NCBI RefSeq assembly: GCF_963082495.1
Contig: NZ_CAUJAN010000003.1
Span: 310,001 to 374,000 of the forward strand
DNA: 64,000 nucleotides
Source: Methanobrevibacter sp. V74
GTDB taxonomy: Archaea > Methanobacteriota > Methanobacteria > Methanobacteriales > Methanobacteriaceae
Reading direction: 5' to 3'
The position numbers and the translations under genes were made by a program. Positions 26,036 through 36,770 of this stretch are shown here, one piece after another; the first letter of the stretch is position 1; each line of letters starts with the position of its first letter. The notes beneath the pieces are model-generated. The model made no database searches. It saw only the letters and a program-made list of their open reading frames with translations, and was not told where the DNA came from.

Positions 26036-28276
26036 ATGAAGGCATTAAAGATTTTAACTGAAGGTATTGTCCAAGGAGTGGGATTTAGACCATATGTATA
26101 TAGGCTAGCGGCTGACTTAAATCTAAAAGGATATGTTAGAAACCTTGGAAATGTGGTTGAAATCACAGTTGAGGGTGAAAATGCCCTTGATTTTGCAAAG
26201 AGACTTCCACTTGAATTACCCCCAATTGCAAAAATTGATTCAATGAAAGTTAGTGAAGTTGAAGTGGAAAATTATTCTGATTTTGAAATAATTGAAAGTG
26301 AAGATTCCTATTCAGGAGTTAGTGTAATACCTCCAGACATTGCAATATGTGACAGATGTCTGGAAGAAATTAGAGATCCTAATGATAGGCGCTATAAATA
26401 TCCATTTAATGCATGTACCGATTGCGGACCCAGATTTACAGTTATTGAAAGTGTGCCTTATGATAGAATTAGAACCTCCATGGAGGAATTTCCATTATGT
26501 GAAAATTGCCTAAGTGAATACGGGCAACCCTTAGATAGACGGTATCATGGTGAAGCTATTTGTTGTGGTGATTGCGGACCTCAAATGGCCATTTATAAAG
26601 GAAATGAAAAACTAAATGTTGAAAATCCTATTAAAAAAGGTGCAGAAATCTTAAGTGATGGAGAAATACTTGCAATTAAAGGTATTGGAGGAACACATCT
26701 AGCAGTTGATGCTTATAACGATGAAGCAATAAATGAATTGAGAAAACGTCTGAACCGGCCAAGTCAAGCGTTTGCAGTAATGTGTAAAGATTTAGAAAGC
26801 TTGAAAAAATATGCCCAACTATCCAAACGAGAAATCGAAACATTAACCTCCAATAAAAGACCTATTGTTATTTTAAAGAAAAATGAAAATTATAACTTCC
26901 CTGAAAGCTTATCACCCGGTCTGCACAATATTGGAGTGATGCTTCCCTACTCACCAATGCATTACTTATTATTTGATGAAAGCAATATTGACACATTAGT
27001 TATGACATCAGCCAATATTCCAGGTGAACCAATGGTGATTGATAACGCTGAGATAATTACAGGCGTTAATGAATATTCCCTCATCCATAATCGTAAAATC
27101 CTAAACAGATGTGATGACTCTGTAATCAGATTTAGAAATGACGAGTTATCCTTTATTAGACGATCACGCGGATACACTCCAGAACCCTATACAATCAGTT
27201 ATGAAACTAATGATTTGGATGTGCTTGCATTGGGCCCTGAACTTGATGTGACATTTTCAATAGCTAAAGGAAATAAAGCATATCCTTCACAGCACATTGG
27301 AAATGCAAACAAATCAAAAACATTAGAATTTTTAAAAACCGCAATTAGCAATATGGAAAGAATTCTAAAAATCAATGAATTTGATGTGATTGCCTGTGAT
27401 ATGCATCCTCATTTTTTTACTACACGTTTAGCACATGAATTATCTCAAAAGTATGGTGCAGAAGTCCTGCCAGTGCAACACCATCATGCACATTCAGCAG
27501 CACTTGCCAATGACCATGGAATTGATGAGCTGATTAGCATTGCTGCTGATGGAGTGGGATATGGAAGCGATTCAACTAGCTGGGGAGGAGAAATACTTTA
27601 CACAGATATTAACTCGTTTGAAAGAATGGGCAATTTAGAGCCTCAGCTAATGCCCGGTGGAGATGCTGCAACAAAATATCCTGTAAGAATGCTTGCAGGT
27701 ATCTTAAAAGATGATGAGCTAATAAAAAAGTATGCTGATTATTTCAGATATGGCGAAATTGAGATTAAAAACATTAAAAAACAAATTGAAGCTGGAATCA
27801 ATGTAGGAGTAAGCACAAGTACAGGCAGAGTGCTTGATTCAATGGCTGTGGCCTTGGAAATTTGTCATGAGCGTACCTATGAAGGAGAATGCTCAATGAA
27901 ACTTGAATCGGCTGCATATTACTCAACCAAAAAGCTAGAAATCCCTGTGATAATCGAAAATAATCAATTGAACACAACTGAAATTTTACGTGAAGTTGTA
28001 AGATTATACCAAAGTGGAGAAAAAAAGGCTGATGTTGCATCTGCAGGTCAAATTGCTGTGGCAAATGGCTTAAGCGAACTTGCAATTCAAGCATCCGATA
28101 AAAAGAATATCGCCGATATTGGAGCCACCGGAGGAGTATTTTATAATGAAGCCATTACCGATCAAGTTAAAAATTGCATTGAAAAAAATGGTTTTAATTT
28201 CATTCAACACACGAATACCTGTGCCGGAGATGGATCTGTATCTTTAGGTCAAAGTATTGTGGCTAAAAAAATGTAA
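26036..28276 (+). CDS. hypF: Carbamoyltransferase HypF
   Basis: A 746-residue hydrogenase maturation protein that uses carbamoyl phosphate to supply the CN ligands of [NiFe] centres. The order is normal: acylphosphatase domain (about 1-90, VQGVGFRPYVYRLA), two zinc fingers (CDRCLEEI...CTDCGP and CENCLSEY...CCGDCGP), YrdC-like domain (about 190-375, LAIKGIGGTHLAVDAYND) and Kae1-like domain with HHHAHSAALAND and GVFYNEAIT. The ATG at 26036 begins MKALKILTEGIVQG. It probably serves the Frh hydrogenase encoded elsewhere in this window. Confidence 0.96.
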   Translation: MKALKILTEGIVQGVGFRPYVYRLAADLNLKGYVRNLGNVVEITVEGENALDFAKRLPLELPPIAKIDSMKVSEVEVENYSDFEIIESEDSYSGVSVIPPDIAICDRCLEEIRDPNDRRYKYPFNACTDCGPRFTVIESVPYDRIRTSMEEFPLCENCLSEYGQPLDRRYHGEAICCGDCGPQMAIYKGNEKLNVENPIKKGAEILSDGEILAIKGIGGTHLAVDAYNDEAINELRKRLNRPSQAFAVMCKDLESLKKYAQLSKREIETLTSNKRPIVILKKNENYNFPESLSPGLHNIGVMLPYSPMHYLLFDESNIDTLVMTSANIPGEPMVIDNAEIITGVNEYSLIHNRKILNRCDDSVIRFRNDELSFIRRSRGYTPEPYTISYETNDLDVLALGPELDVTFSIAKGNKAYPSQHIGNANKSKTLEFLKTAISNMERILKINEFDVIACDMHPHFFTTRLAHELSQKYGAEVLPVQHHHAHSAALANDHGIDELISIAADGVGYGSDSTSWGGEILYTDINSFERMGNLEPQLMPGGDAATKYPVRMLAGILKDDELIKKYADYFRYGEIEIKNIKKQIEAGINVGVSTSTGRVLDSMAVALEICHERTYEGECSMKLESAAYYSTKKLEIPVIIENNQLNTTEILREVVRLYQSGEKKADVASAGQIAVANGLSELAIQASDKKNIADIGATGGVFYNEAITDQVKNCIEKNGFNFIQHTNTCAGDGSVSLGQSIVAKKM

Positions 28277-28300
28277 AAAAGTTTGAAAATTAATTCAAAC
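28264..28300 (-). terminator. Terminator of the heat-shock-linked regulator gene
   Basis: On the minus strand GTTTGAA-TTAATT-TTCAAAC is followed by TTTTTTACATTTTTTT, placed four bases after the regulator stop codon. It may also affect the convergent hypF transcript. Confidence 0.6.
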
Positions 28301-28304
28301 AATA

Positions 28305-28880
28305 TTATTTAGTTTTCATGGTTCTCTCAAGAATATATTCCGCTCTTTCTAAAAGATTGCCATATAATCTGATTTGATTTTTCAACTCGTCAATTGCTTC
28401 GAGTTGACCGTCATCGATTCTTTTTTCAATGTCTAATAATTTAGACCATTCGTCCCCAGATGGTAGTTGTAATGTATTGAGCATGTCATCTGTAAGTTGT
28501 ACATCGAAGTTGTTTCTATTAATCGTAATATGTATGTTAACTTCATTTTGTAAATCGTAGTATTTACGTGGACGACCTCTTAAAATCTTTCTATAAGAAG
28601 AATTTAAGATACCTATATCTTCCATTGCACGAAGGTGCGCAATAATAGCTTTTTGACCAATGTCCAGTTCATTGGAAATTTCACTTACAAACATAGGTTC
28701 TTCTCTTAAAAGATTTATAATATCTCTTCTAGTTTTACAACCCATTACATCAAGGATATCTTCCACATCCATGTCTTCAGCAGGGCCATTGTAGTTAGTT
28801 CTTAATTCTATGTGACCTTTAGGCATTTCGACATTTCTGCGAGTTCTTTCATTTTTCTCAATGTCGTTTGTATTATTCAT
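28305..28880 (-). CDS. Winged-helix (ArsR-like) regulator next to grpE-dnaK-dnaJ
   Basis: A 191-residue DNA-binding protein. The winged helix is at about 40-110: DVMGCKTRRDIINLLREEPMFVSEISNELDIGQKAIIAHLRAMEDIG, then RKILRGRPRKYYDL as the wing. The C-terminal third looks helical or coiled-coil and may mediate dimer formation. It is divergent from the chaperone operon, an arrangement I recall from Methanothermobacter. The motifs at 28945-29100 are candidate binding sites. A role as heat-shock repressor is inferred. Confidence 0.82.
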   Translation of the reverse strand: MNNTNDIEKNERTRRNVEMPKGHIELRTNYNGPAEDMDVEDILDVMGCKTRRDIINLLREEPMFVSEISNELDIGQKAIIAHLRAMEDIGILNSSYRKILRGRPRKYYDLQNEVNIHITINRNNFDVQLTDDMLNTLQLPSGDEWSKLLDIEKRIDDGQLEAIDELKNQIRLYGNLLERAEYILERTMKTK

Positions 28881-28944
28881 GATTATACTTTCTGTATCGA
28901 AACCTTTATATAACTTTTTGTTACTATAATAATGTAAGAGAAAG

Positions 28945-29100
28945 ATAACTTTTGGTTACTTTAATATTTGGTTCAGAAAAACTTAAGGTAATAACTCTTA
29001 TTTGATGAACCATTTTCCTATATGTCCATAAATTCCCAAAAACCAATATTAAAGAATCATAAGAATAACTTCTCGGTTAAGAGTTATTACATTGGTTTTT
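28945..29100. promoter_or_regulatory. Repeated motifs between regulator and grpE (candidate heat-shock operators)
   Basis: ATAACTTTTGGTTA (28945-28958) and ATAACTTCTCGGTTA (29065-29079) are near-identical partial dyads (TAAC...GTTA). In addition GTAATAACTCTTA (28988-29000) is the exact reverse complement of 29078-29090, and AAAAACCAAT (29037-29046) is the exact reverse complement of 29091-29100. All fall in the 245-bp divergent intergenic region. Confidence 0.6.
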
Positions 29101-29125
29101 CTAAAAACCTAAATAAGGTGTCAAG

Positions 29126-29677
29126 ATGACTGACGAAAATAAAGGCAAAACTGAAGTTAAAGACGAAGATATTCAGGAAAAATATGAAGAACTTCTTGAA
29201 AAGTTAACTTCAAAAGATGAAGAAATTGAAAAGCTCGAAAAAAATCTTGAAAAATCCGAAAATGAAACTCAAGAATATATCTCGCTATCACAAAGACTTC
29301 AAGCGGATTTTGAAAATTTCAAAAAAATTACTGACAAAAGAAATCAAGATTTAATAAAATTCGCAAATGAAAATGTTATAAAATCATTTCTTGATTGCTA
29401 TGAAGACTTTGGAAGAGCTTTAGAAACTGAAAAAGATGAAGATTTAAGAAATGGTGTAGAACTCATATATAATAAATTCAGTGATGTTTTGAAAAAAGAA
29501 GGAGTTAATGAAATTCCCACAAATGGTGAAAAATTCGACTTAAACAAACATGAAGCATTGATAGTGCAAGAATCCGACGATGTTGAAAATGGATACATTA
29601 TTGAAGAGTTGATGAAAGGATATATGTATAAAGACAAGGTTCTTAAATATTCAAAAGTTATAGTTTGTAAAAAATAA
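29126..29677 (+). CDS. grpE: Nucleotide exchange factor GrpE
   Basis: A 183-residue GrpE. A long N-terminal coiled coil (about 15-80, KLTSKDEEIEKLEKNLEKSE) leads to the LQADFENFKKITDK signature, and the C-terminal beta domain has LNKHEALIVQE and KVLKYSKVIV. It releases ADP from DnaK. It starts behind AAGGTGTCAAG-ATG and is first in grpE-dnaK-dnaJ. The system was probably acquired from bacteria, as in other mesophilic methanogens. Confidence 0.95.
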   Translation: MTDENKGKTEVKDEDIQEKYEELLEKLTSKDEEIEKLEKNLEKSENETQEYISLSQRLQADFENFKKITDKRNQDLIKFANENVIKSFLDCYEDFGRALETEKDEDLRNGVELIYNKFSDVLKKEGVNEIPTNGEKFDLNKHEALIVQESDDVENGYIIEELMKGYMYKDKVLKYSKVIVCKK

Positions 29678-29719
29678 TGTTTATTAAATAATATATTGAA
29701 AAAAAATAAGGTGATAATT

Positions 29720-31594
29720 ATGTCTGATACTAAAAAAGAAAAAATTATTGGAATTGATCTCGGTACAAGTAACTCTGCAGCATCTGTGCTCGTAGGTGGT
29801 AAACCTACTACAATCCCATCTGCAGAAGGTGCAAGTCAATATGGTAAATCATTCCCAAGTTATGTTGCATTTACCGAAGAAGGTCAAATGTTAGTTGGTG
29901 AACCAGCAAGAAGACAAGCAGTAACAAATCCTGAAAATACAATCAGTGCAATTAAAAGAAGTATGGGTACTGATTACAAAGTTACTGTAAACGGAAAACA
30001 ATATTCCCCACAAGAAATTTCCGCATTTATTTTACAAAAAATTAAAAAAGATGCAGAAACCTTCCTCGGAGAACCTATAGAAAAAGCTGTAATTACAGTA
30101 CCTGCTTACTTTGACGACAACCAAAGAACCGCAACAAAAGACGCAGGAACTATTGCTGGACTTGATGTTGTAAGACTCGTAAACGAACCAACCGCAGCAA
30201 GCCTTGCATATGGTCTTGATAAATCCGAAGACGATGACATGAATATTATGGTATACGACTTAGGCGGAGGTACCTTAGACGTGACTATTATGGAGTTCGG
30301 TGGAGGAGTATTTGAAGTAAAATCCACTAGCGGAGACACCCAACTCGGTGGTACCGATATGGATAACGTATTAATCAAATACTTAGCTGATGAATTTAAA
30401 GCAAAAGAAGGTATTGACTTAATGGATAATGACCAATCCGTGCAAAGATTAAGAGAAGCTGCTGAAAAAGCGAAAATAGAATTATCCACTACCACAACCA
30501 CTGAAGTAAACTTGCCATTCATTGCAATGGGAAGTGATGGAGCTCCTAAAAACTTAATTATCTCACTTACAAGAGCAAAATTAGAAGAGCTCGTTGATTC
30601 AATTGTCGAAAAATCAGGTAAACCAATGCAACAAGCATTAGATGATGCAAAAATGACCAAATCCGAAATTGATAAAATCATCTTAGTTGGTGGACCTACA
30701 AGAATGCCAATTGTACAAAAATTCGTCGAAAAATTCATAGGAAAAACAGTTGAACGTGGTATTGACCCAATGGAATGTGTATCTATGGGTGCAGCTATTC
30801 AAGGAGGAGTATTAGCTGGTGAAATTAAAGATATCGTATTATTGGACGTGACTCCATTATCCTTAGGTATTGAAACCTTAGGTGGAGTATCCACTACTTT
30901 AATTGAAAGAAACACTACTATTCCTACCAAAAAAAGCCAAGTATTCTCCACTGCTGCAGATAACCAGCCTTCAGTAGATATTAATGTATTGCAAGGGGAA
31001 AGAAAAATGGCGGCTGACAATACCTCTCTCGGACGTTTCCAACTTATAGGCATCCCACCTGCACCAAGAGGCGTTCCGCAAATTGAAGTAACCTTTGATA
31101 TTGACGCAAATGGTATTATTAATGTAACTGCTAAAGATAAAGGAACCGGTAAAGAGCAAGCTATTACCATTACCTCCTCCACCAAATTGTCCGATGAAGA
31201 AATCGAACAGAAAATCAAAGAAGCAGAAATGAATGCTGAAGCAGACAAGAAAAGACAAGAAGAAATAGAAATCAGAAATAATGCAGACTCATTAATTTAC
31301 ACTTCAGAAAAAACTTTAGATGAACTCAAAGATCAAGTATCTGAAGATGAAAAAACTAAAGTCGAAGGACTTGTAGCTGAATTAAGAGAACTTATAGCTG
31401 GCGATGATGTTGATGCCATTAAAGCAAAGTCTGATGAATTATCTAATCTAATTCAAGAGATTGGTGCTAAAATTTACCAACAAGCACAAGCAGAAGCACA
31501 AGCTCAACAACAAGCAGGAGCTGACCCTAATGCTGGTGCTAACAATGGTGATGATGACACAATTGATGCAGACTATGAAGTAAAAGACGATTAG
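29720..31594 (+). CDS. dnaK: Chaperone DnaK (Hsp70)
   Basis: A 624-residue Hsp70 starting [19 protein letters not shown]. The ATPase signatures [27 protein letters not shown] and [11 protein letters not shown] are present. The linker [14 protein letters not shown] joins the substrate-binding domain, and the tail is a Gln/Ala-rich disordered segment ending [14 protein letters not shown]. The frame extends to 29696, but AAGGTGAT (29709-29716) fixes ATG 29720. It works with GrpE and DnaJ in the same operon. Confidence 0.97.
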   Translation: MSDTKKEKIIGIDLGTSNSAASVLVGGKPTTIPSAEGASQYGKSFPSYVAFTEEGQMLVGEPARRQAVTNPENTISAIKRSMGTDYKVTVNGKQYSPQEISAFILQKIKKDAETFLGEPIEKAVITVPAYFDDNQRTATKDAGTIAGLDVVRLVNEPTAASLAYGLDKSEDDDMNIMVYDLGGGTLDVTIMEFGGGVFEVKSTSGDTQLGGTDMDNVLIKYLADEFKAKEGIDLMDNDQSVQRLREAAEKAKIELSTTTTTEVNLPFIAMGSDGAPKNLIISLTRAKLEELVDSIVEKSGKPMQQALDDAKMTKSEIDKIILVGGPTRMPIVQKFVEKFIGKTVERGIDPMECVSMGAAIQGGVLAGEIKDIVLLDVTPLSLGIETLGGVSTTLIERNTTIPTKKSQVFSTAADNQPSVDINVLQGERKMAADNTSLGRFQLIGIPPAPRGVPQIEVTFDIDANGIINVTAKDKGTGKEQAITITSSTKLSDEEIEQKIKEAEMNAEADKKRQEEIEIRNNADSLIYTSEKTLDELKDQVSEDEKTKVEGLVAELRELIAGDDVDAIKAKSDELSNLIQEIGAKIYQQAQAEAQAQQQAGADPNAGANNGDDDTIDADYEVKDD

Positions 31595-31730
31595 AATAAA
31601 TAATACGGTTTTATTGAGATTGTTAGGTTATAAACAAAATCAGAATCAATCAGTAATAAACTAACATTTAGATAAAACTATTATTTCTTCTAACTTATTA
31701 TTTTTTATAATTATTTTTTAAGGTGAATAA

Positions 31731-32873
31731 ATGGCAGACAAGCGTGACTATTATGAAGTTCTCGGAGTAGATAAAAATGCTGATGAAAAAACAATAAAAA
31801 AAGCTTATCGTAACTTAGCAAGAAAATACCATCCAGACGTTTGTGACGAGGAAGGAGCTGAAGATAAATTTAAAGAGGTAAGTGAAGCTTATGCTGTCTT
31901 GTCCGATGATGAAAAACGTCAAAGATATGATCAATTTGGTCATGCTGGAATGGATGGATTTACCGCTGAAGACTTCTATCAAAACGTGAACTTCGAAGAC
32001 ATATTCCAAGGATTTGATATTGGAAACATATTTGATATGTTTGGATTTGGTGGAGGATCCCGCTCAAGAGGAAGAACAGGCCCTCAAAGAGGTTCAGACA
32101 TTTACACTGAAGTTCCAATCACTCTTGAAGAAGCATTTAATGGATGCGAAAAAGAAATTAAAATTACAAGAAGTGAATTATGTCCAACATGTCATGGTTC
32201 TAAATCAAAACCCGGATCTGATCCCGTAACTTGTAGCGTATGCGGAGGAACAGGTCAAATTAAAGAAGTTAGCAATACATTCTTAGGTCAAATGGTTAAT
32301 GTTAAACCATGCAGAAAATGTGGCGGAACCGGTAAGATAATTACCGATCCATGTGAAGACTGTCACGGTAAAGGAAGTAAAAGAAAAACAAAAACTATTA
32401 AAATCGAAATTCCAAATGGTGTTGATGAAGGAAACCACTTAAGAGTATCCGGTGAGGGTAACTGTGGTGAAGCCGCTGGTCTTGAAGGTGATTTAATAGT
32501 AACTATACATGTTAAAAAACATGAAAAATTCATCCGTGAAGGAGATCACTTATACCTAGAACAACAAGTAAGTTTCCCACAAGCAGCATTAGGTGATGTT
32601 ATAAGCATTCCGACTATTGAGGGAAAAGAAGTTGAATTCAAAATTACACCTGGAACACAAAGCGAAACGGTTTACAAATTAAGAGGACAAGGTATGAACT
32701 CTGTTAGACATTCCAGTAGAGGAAATATGTATGTAACTGTTAAGGTCGTTGTTCCTAAAAAACTGAACTCAAAACAAAAAGAATTACTTGAAGAATTCGC
32801 TGAAGTCAGCGGAGAAGAGATTAAACATATTGAAAAAGGACTCTTTGATAGAGTTAAAGATGCTATGAAGTAA
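31731..32873 (+). CDS. dnaJ: Chaperone DnaJ (Hsp40)
   Basis: A 380-residue class I DnaJ. The J domain (about 5-68) has the HPD motif (KYHPDVCD). A Gly/Phe region with FGFGGGSRSRGR follows. Four zinc repeats are seen: CPTCHGSK, CSVCGGTG, CRKCGGTG and CEDCHGKG. The C-terminal substrate-binding domains are complete. It starts behind AAGGTGAATAA-ATG, 136 bp after dnaK. Confidence 0.97.
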   Translation: MADKRDYYEVLGVDKNADEKTIKKAYRNLARKYHPDVCDEEGAEDKFKEVSEAYAVLSDDEKRQRYDQFGHAGMDGFTAEDFYQNVNFEDIFQGFDIGNIFDMFGFGGGSRSRGRTGPQRGSDIYTEVPITLEEAFNGCEKEIKITRSELCPTCHGSKSKPGSDPVTCSVCGGTGQIKEVSNTFLGQMVNVKPCRKCGGTGKIITDPCEDCHGKGSKRKTKTIKIEIPNGVDEGNHLRVSGEGNCGEAAGLEGDLIVTIHVKKHEKFIREGDHLYLEQQVSFPQAALGDVISIPTIEGKEVEFKITPGTQSETVYKLRGQGMNSVRHSSRGNMYVTVKVVVPKKLNSKQKELLEEFAEVSGEEIKHIEKGLFDRVKDAMK

Positions 32874-33180
32874 GTTAGTTTTTACTAATTTACTCCACCT
32901 ATTTTTATTGAAACTATAGTTAATTAAACTATACCTAACTTATTTTTACATTGAAATTATTTATTGATAATTTAATAATTTGATAGGATGCTTTTTAAAA
33001 TATGCATTGCATTTCCTGTGATATACATAACCTAATTAATTTTAGAGGATGTGTAGAATTAAGGAGTTTTTAGACAATGTTAGTCTTAAAATAATCAAGA
33101 AAACGACTGGTTAAATCAATACAACCAATGAAAAGAAATATGATTTCTTAATGAACCTTGACAACAATGAATCAAGTGAT
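32874..33180. other. Non-coding interval after dnaJ
   Basis: About 300 AT-rich bases between the convergent dnaJ and adhesin genes. Very short frames only (an ATG near 33078 stops after five codons). I see no RNA gene or repeat apart from the adhesin terminator at its right end. Confidence 0.5.
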
Positions 33181-33184
33181 ACTT

Positions 33185-33225
33185 GAAAAAATAAAAAAAA
33201 CAATAGAGATTGAAAAATCTCTATT
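33185..33225 (-). terminator. Terminator of the first adhesin gene
   Basis: On the minus strand AATAGAGAT-TTTTCA-ATCTCTATT (33225-33202) is followed by G and TTTTTTTTATTTTTTC, a classical stem plus U tract overlapping the stop codon. Confidence 0.75.
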
Positions 33226-36200
33226 TGATAGTAATTTTAACTTTTTTACTTGCTGCTTTGTAATAAGAGTTACCTGCAAATTTAACTTTAGCTGTGTATG
33301 TGCCTTTTTTAGTTAATTTAATCTTAAAGACTGCATTACCTTTGGAATTAGTTTTTGCATTGTAGATTTTGTCTTTGATTTTTAAGGTAACTTTAACTTT
33401 GTTAATGCCTTTTTTCTTACTGTCTTTTAGAACAATATTGTATTTTTTGGTTTTCTTAGCCTTGAAAGCTTTCTTATTAGCAGTTAATTTAGTTGCTTCT
33501 TTGGTGATTTTAACTGTAGCAGTAAGTGTAGAAGCTACATAATTACTATCACTGTTAAATTTAACAACTAACTTTTGAGTTCCTGTTTTAGTTGCAGCCA
33601 GTCTAAATTTAACGACTCCTGCAGAATTGGTAATTCCAGTTTGAGTTTTACCATTGAATGTGATAGTCACTTCTTTATTAGCTAAAGGATTGCCCATATC
33701 ATCTTTTAATGTTATGTCGTAATAAGATCCAGATTTAATTGCAGTCAATAAAACAGTTTTGGAACTAACTCCTGCAATTTCAGATAATCTTTTTTCAATA
33801 TTAATGTGACCTTTAACAGATTTAGGGCCGTAGGTTTCATTACCAAAATAGGTGACATATACATTGTATTTGCCAACATCCCAAGCAGATACTTCAAATG
33901 CTGCAACACCTGAATTATCGGTTGTTGTATTTATCTTGTTTAACCCAGCAGATAAGAAAACAGTTGCATTTTTAATAGGATCTCCATTTTCATCTGATAA
34001 AATCGCATAATAGATAAGACCACTATTATAAACAGTATTATAATCCATAACTGAAATAATTACTTTATATTTAGGACTTGAATCAGTAATGACAGTTGAA
34101 GGTCCCGCATTAGCAACAGAATTAGAACCTACACCTTTTTTACCAGTTAAGTAATTATTTGAAATGGTTGCATTATTGCCGTTTAAGTTAACTGCATAAT
34201 CCCCTGAAGTTTGAATGGTGTTGTTTGCAATTGTGGCATTTCCAGCAGCAATTTTAACACCTACAGTATCAGTTCCCATGGAATCCCAAATTGATAAATT
34301 ACCTTCATTTGAAGCTTCGGAAGTAATGTTATTGTTTGTTATATTTATCTTATCAACCTTAGATCCAATACCAATAGTGTGATTTCCAGTTACATAAATA
34401 ATATTGTTATCAATAAGTGCTTCATCTCCACCTACTTCAATACCTACAACATAATAAGCATTGCCATGAATTTTATTATGGGTAATGTTAACAGAAACGC
34501 TTTTACCACTCATACCAGAGTAAATACCATAAGTAGAATTATTAGCATTGACAGTGATTACGTTGGATTCAACATTACCATAACCGCCTTCAATATCAAT
34601 ACCATCAGCATAATAATTAGCAGAAGAGGTTATATTATTAAAGCTAATAGTAAAATTATCTGCCTCAATAATAATGCCATAAATGTAAGTATTTCCCAAA
34701 GAATTAATATTATTATTCTTAATTATCGCATTACCCGTATCAGTGAAATCTAAAACATAAATAGTATCTGAATTACCAACAACATCAACAAAAGTTGTAG
34801 TAACATTATTAGAAGCAAAAATAACATCTTCAGAATTTACGACAACAATTCCACTAGACTTAGCATGACGTACATAATTCCAAGAGCCTGGAGGCTCTTC
34901 AATCCAAGGAACGAAAGCAGAAACTAAATTTAAATTTAATTCGTTGTCAAAAATGTGAACCCCATTACTACTAAAGACATATATTCCATTGCTGGTGATG
35001 TTTTCATTTACATTCCCTACAAAATTCACAATATTGCCGCTCATGGTCAATTCATCCATGCCTTTAGCATATACTGCATAATTATCAGTTTCGCCTTTAG
35101 CAATGACATTAATTACATTGTCTTCCAAATCAATGTCGCCACCTAGAATTAAATTAACACCAATAGAAGTAGAATTTATAGAGTTATCAGAAATATCCCA
35201 ATCTCCTTTAACACTAATCCCTGCACTTTCCATATGTATCATGGAATCTCCAGTACTTTGATTACCAATATTGGAACCTAAGCTATTGATTTGGTTTCCA
35301 GAGATAGTTCCTTCATCTAAAGAATTTGCAACAATAGCAACAGTGTGATTACCATTTAAAGTAATTTTATTGTCAGATATTACAGGATTCTTCATGACAA
35401 TTTCAAACCCACAAGCAGCATAAGCATTACCGGTGATTATATTATCTGAATAAGTAACATTTTCAATAGGTCCCATCAGTTGATAGGCATAAATACCATA
35501 CACTACGTTAGGTGCAGTTATTTCAATTACATTTCCAGAAACTTTCCCATTAGAAGAAGGTCCTCCGACAGCAATAGCATTTGCATAATTTGCTTCAGCA
35601 GTAATATCGAAATTATTATTAGTTAATTCAAATTCATCTGCAACTATTGACATACTATAAATATACCCATGACCGTTAGCAGTGATGTTATTATCACTAA
35701 CTACAACATTTTTACAAACATTCGGAAAAGTAAAATCAGTATAATTCATATTAGCATTGCCAATAGTTACCACATAAATAGTATCCGAAGATCCAGAAAT
35801 TCCACTATAATTGAGTTTTATATTATTTCTGGTCAAAGTTACATTTTCACATGTAAGAAATACGATACCCTCACTAAAAGCTTCAAGATTATAATTCAAA
35901 TCATATTTTACATCAACTGAAGGCATGATAATATTATAAACATTATCCGACATAGTGACATTTCTTCCGCCTTCAACACGGACAGCATTGTTTATATTAG
36001 CTCCTTCAGTAGTTCCAACATAAGTGATAGTATTTTTTAAAAGATTTAATGTAGTTATATTCTTTGCCAATATTGCAAAACTATCCATAGATTTTAATGA
36101 TAGAAAATTAATTACATTATTAGAAATTGTAACATCATCTACATTTTTTACATTAACTAAATACATATTACTATTCATATTCAAATTAAAGCCATCAATT

Positions 36201-36619
36201 ACAACATTGTTTTCTTTAATGATGAATGCTATGTTATTAAATGTGGCATTACGTCCAGTGAAGGTAACAGATTTTGCAATAGTGATGCAATATACACCAA
36301 TATTACTAAAATCACCTTCAAAAATTAATTCAGTAGCATTAGAAGTTAATACCCCATCTTCATCAAAGTAATTATAAAATGTATCATTAGTTACCACATT
36401 ACTATCAGAGATACTACCATTATCTTGAAGAATGCCACCATTATCACTTTCAAGTTCACAACTACCTTCATCAATAGTTAGAACTTCATTATCTGTAGAT
36501 ATTTCATCATTTACTTGGCTAGCAGTAATATTCCCATCATCGGCAGCAAAAGCCACACTAGCAGAGAATAATACGATAGAAAGCAAAATTAATGAAATAA
36601 ATATGTTTTTTCCTTTAAT
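33221..36619 (-). CDS. Adhesin-like surface protein, beta-helix plus Ig-like repeats, ATT start
   Basis: About 1,132 residues. From the ATT at 36619 the N-terminus is a good signal peptide (IKGKNIFISLILLSIVLFSASVAFA, shown in parts: IKGKNIFISL then a hydrophobic core ending AFA). Right-handed beta-helix repeats rich in NN and SGN (about 80-850) follow. Two or three Ig-like domains (KVIISVMDYNTVY..., SSKTVLLTAIKSGSYYDITL..., KLTANKKAFKAKK...) end in a Lys-rich tail suited to binding pseudomurein. No ATG/GTG start fits: the first TTG is inside the signal peptide, whereas GAGGTG (36630-36625) lies five bases before ATT. Confidence 0.85.
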   Translation of the reverse strand: MKGKNIFISLILLSIVLFSASVAFAADDGNITASQVNDEISTDNEVLTIDEGSCELESDNGGILQDNGSISDSNVVTNDTFYNYFDEDGVLTSNATELIFEGDFSNIGVYCITIAKSVTFTGRNATFNNIAFIIKENNVVIDGFNLNMNSNMYLVNVKNVDDVTISNNVINFLSLKSMDSFAILAKNITTLNLLKNTITYVGTTEGANINNAVRVEGGRNVTMSDNVYNIIMPSVDVKYDLNYNLEAFSEGIVFLTCENVTLTRNNIKLNYSGISGSSDTIYVVTIGNANMNYTDFTFPNVCKNVVVSDNNITANGHGYIYSMSIVADEFELTNNNFDITAEANYANAIAVGGPSSNGKVSGNVIEITAPNVVYGIYAYQLMGPIENVTYSDNIITGNAYAACGFEIVMKNPVISDNKITLNGNHTVAIVANSLDEGTISGNQINSLGSNIGNQSTGDSMIHMESAGISVKGDWDISDNSINSTSIGVNLILGGDIDLEDNVINVIAKGETDNYAVYAKGMDELTMSGNIVNFVGNVNENITSNGIYVFSSNGVHIFDNELNLNLVSAFVPWIEEPPGSWNYVRHAKSSGIVVVNSEDVIFASNNVTTTFVDVVGNSDTIYVLDFTDTGNAIIKNNNINSLGNTYIYGIIIEADNFTISFNNITSSANYYADGIDIEGGYGNVESNVITVNANNSTYGIYSGMSGKSVSVNITHNKIHGNAYYVVGIEVGGDEALIDNNIIYVTGNHTIGIGSKVDKINITNNNITSEASNEGNLSIWDSMGTDTVGVKIAAGNATIANNTIQTSGDYAVNLNGNNATISNNYLTGKKGVGSNSVANAGPSTVITDSSPKYKVIISVMDYNTVYNSGLIYYAILSDENGDPIKNATVFLSAGLNKINTTTDNSGVAAFEVSAWDVGKYNVYVTYFGNETYGPKSVKGHINIEKRLSEIAGVSSKTVLLTAIKSGSYYDITLKDDMGNPLANKEVTITFNGKTQTGITNSAGVVKFRLAATKTGTQKLVVKFNSDSNYVASTLTATVKITKEATKLTANKKAFKAKKTKKYNIVLKDSKKKGINKVKVTLKIKDKIYNAKTNSKGNAVFKIKLTKKGTYTAKVKFAGNSYYKAASKKVKITIK

Positions 36620-36770
36620 AATTACACCTCTTATAAATTAATTAATTCAAATGTTCAATAGTCAACTAAATTTAATAAATTAACGACTACACTTAAGATT
36701 AAGTTTAATAACATATTTAAATTTTATTAAATAAAAATTGAAAAAAAAGTAAAATAAATGTTAAATACCT

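Noticed and set aside
30106-30738. Long minus-strand frame opposite dnaK
   Set aside because: A mirror of strong codon bias in dnaK; no protein family features.
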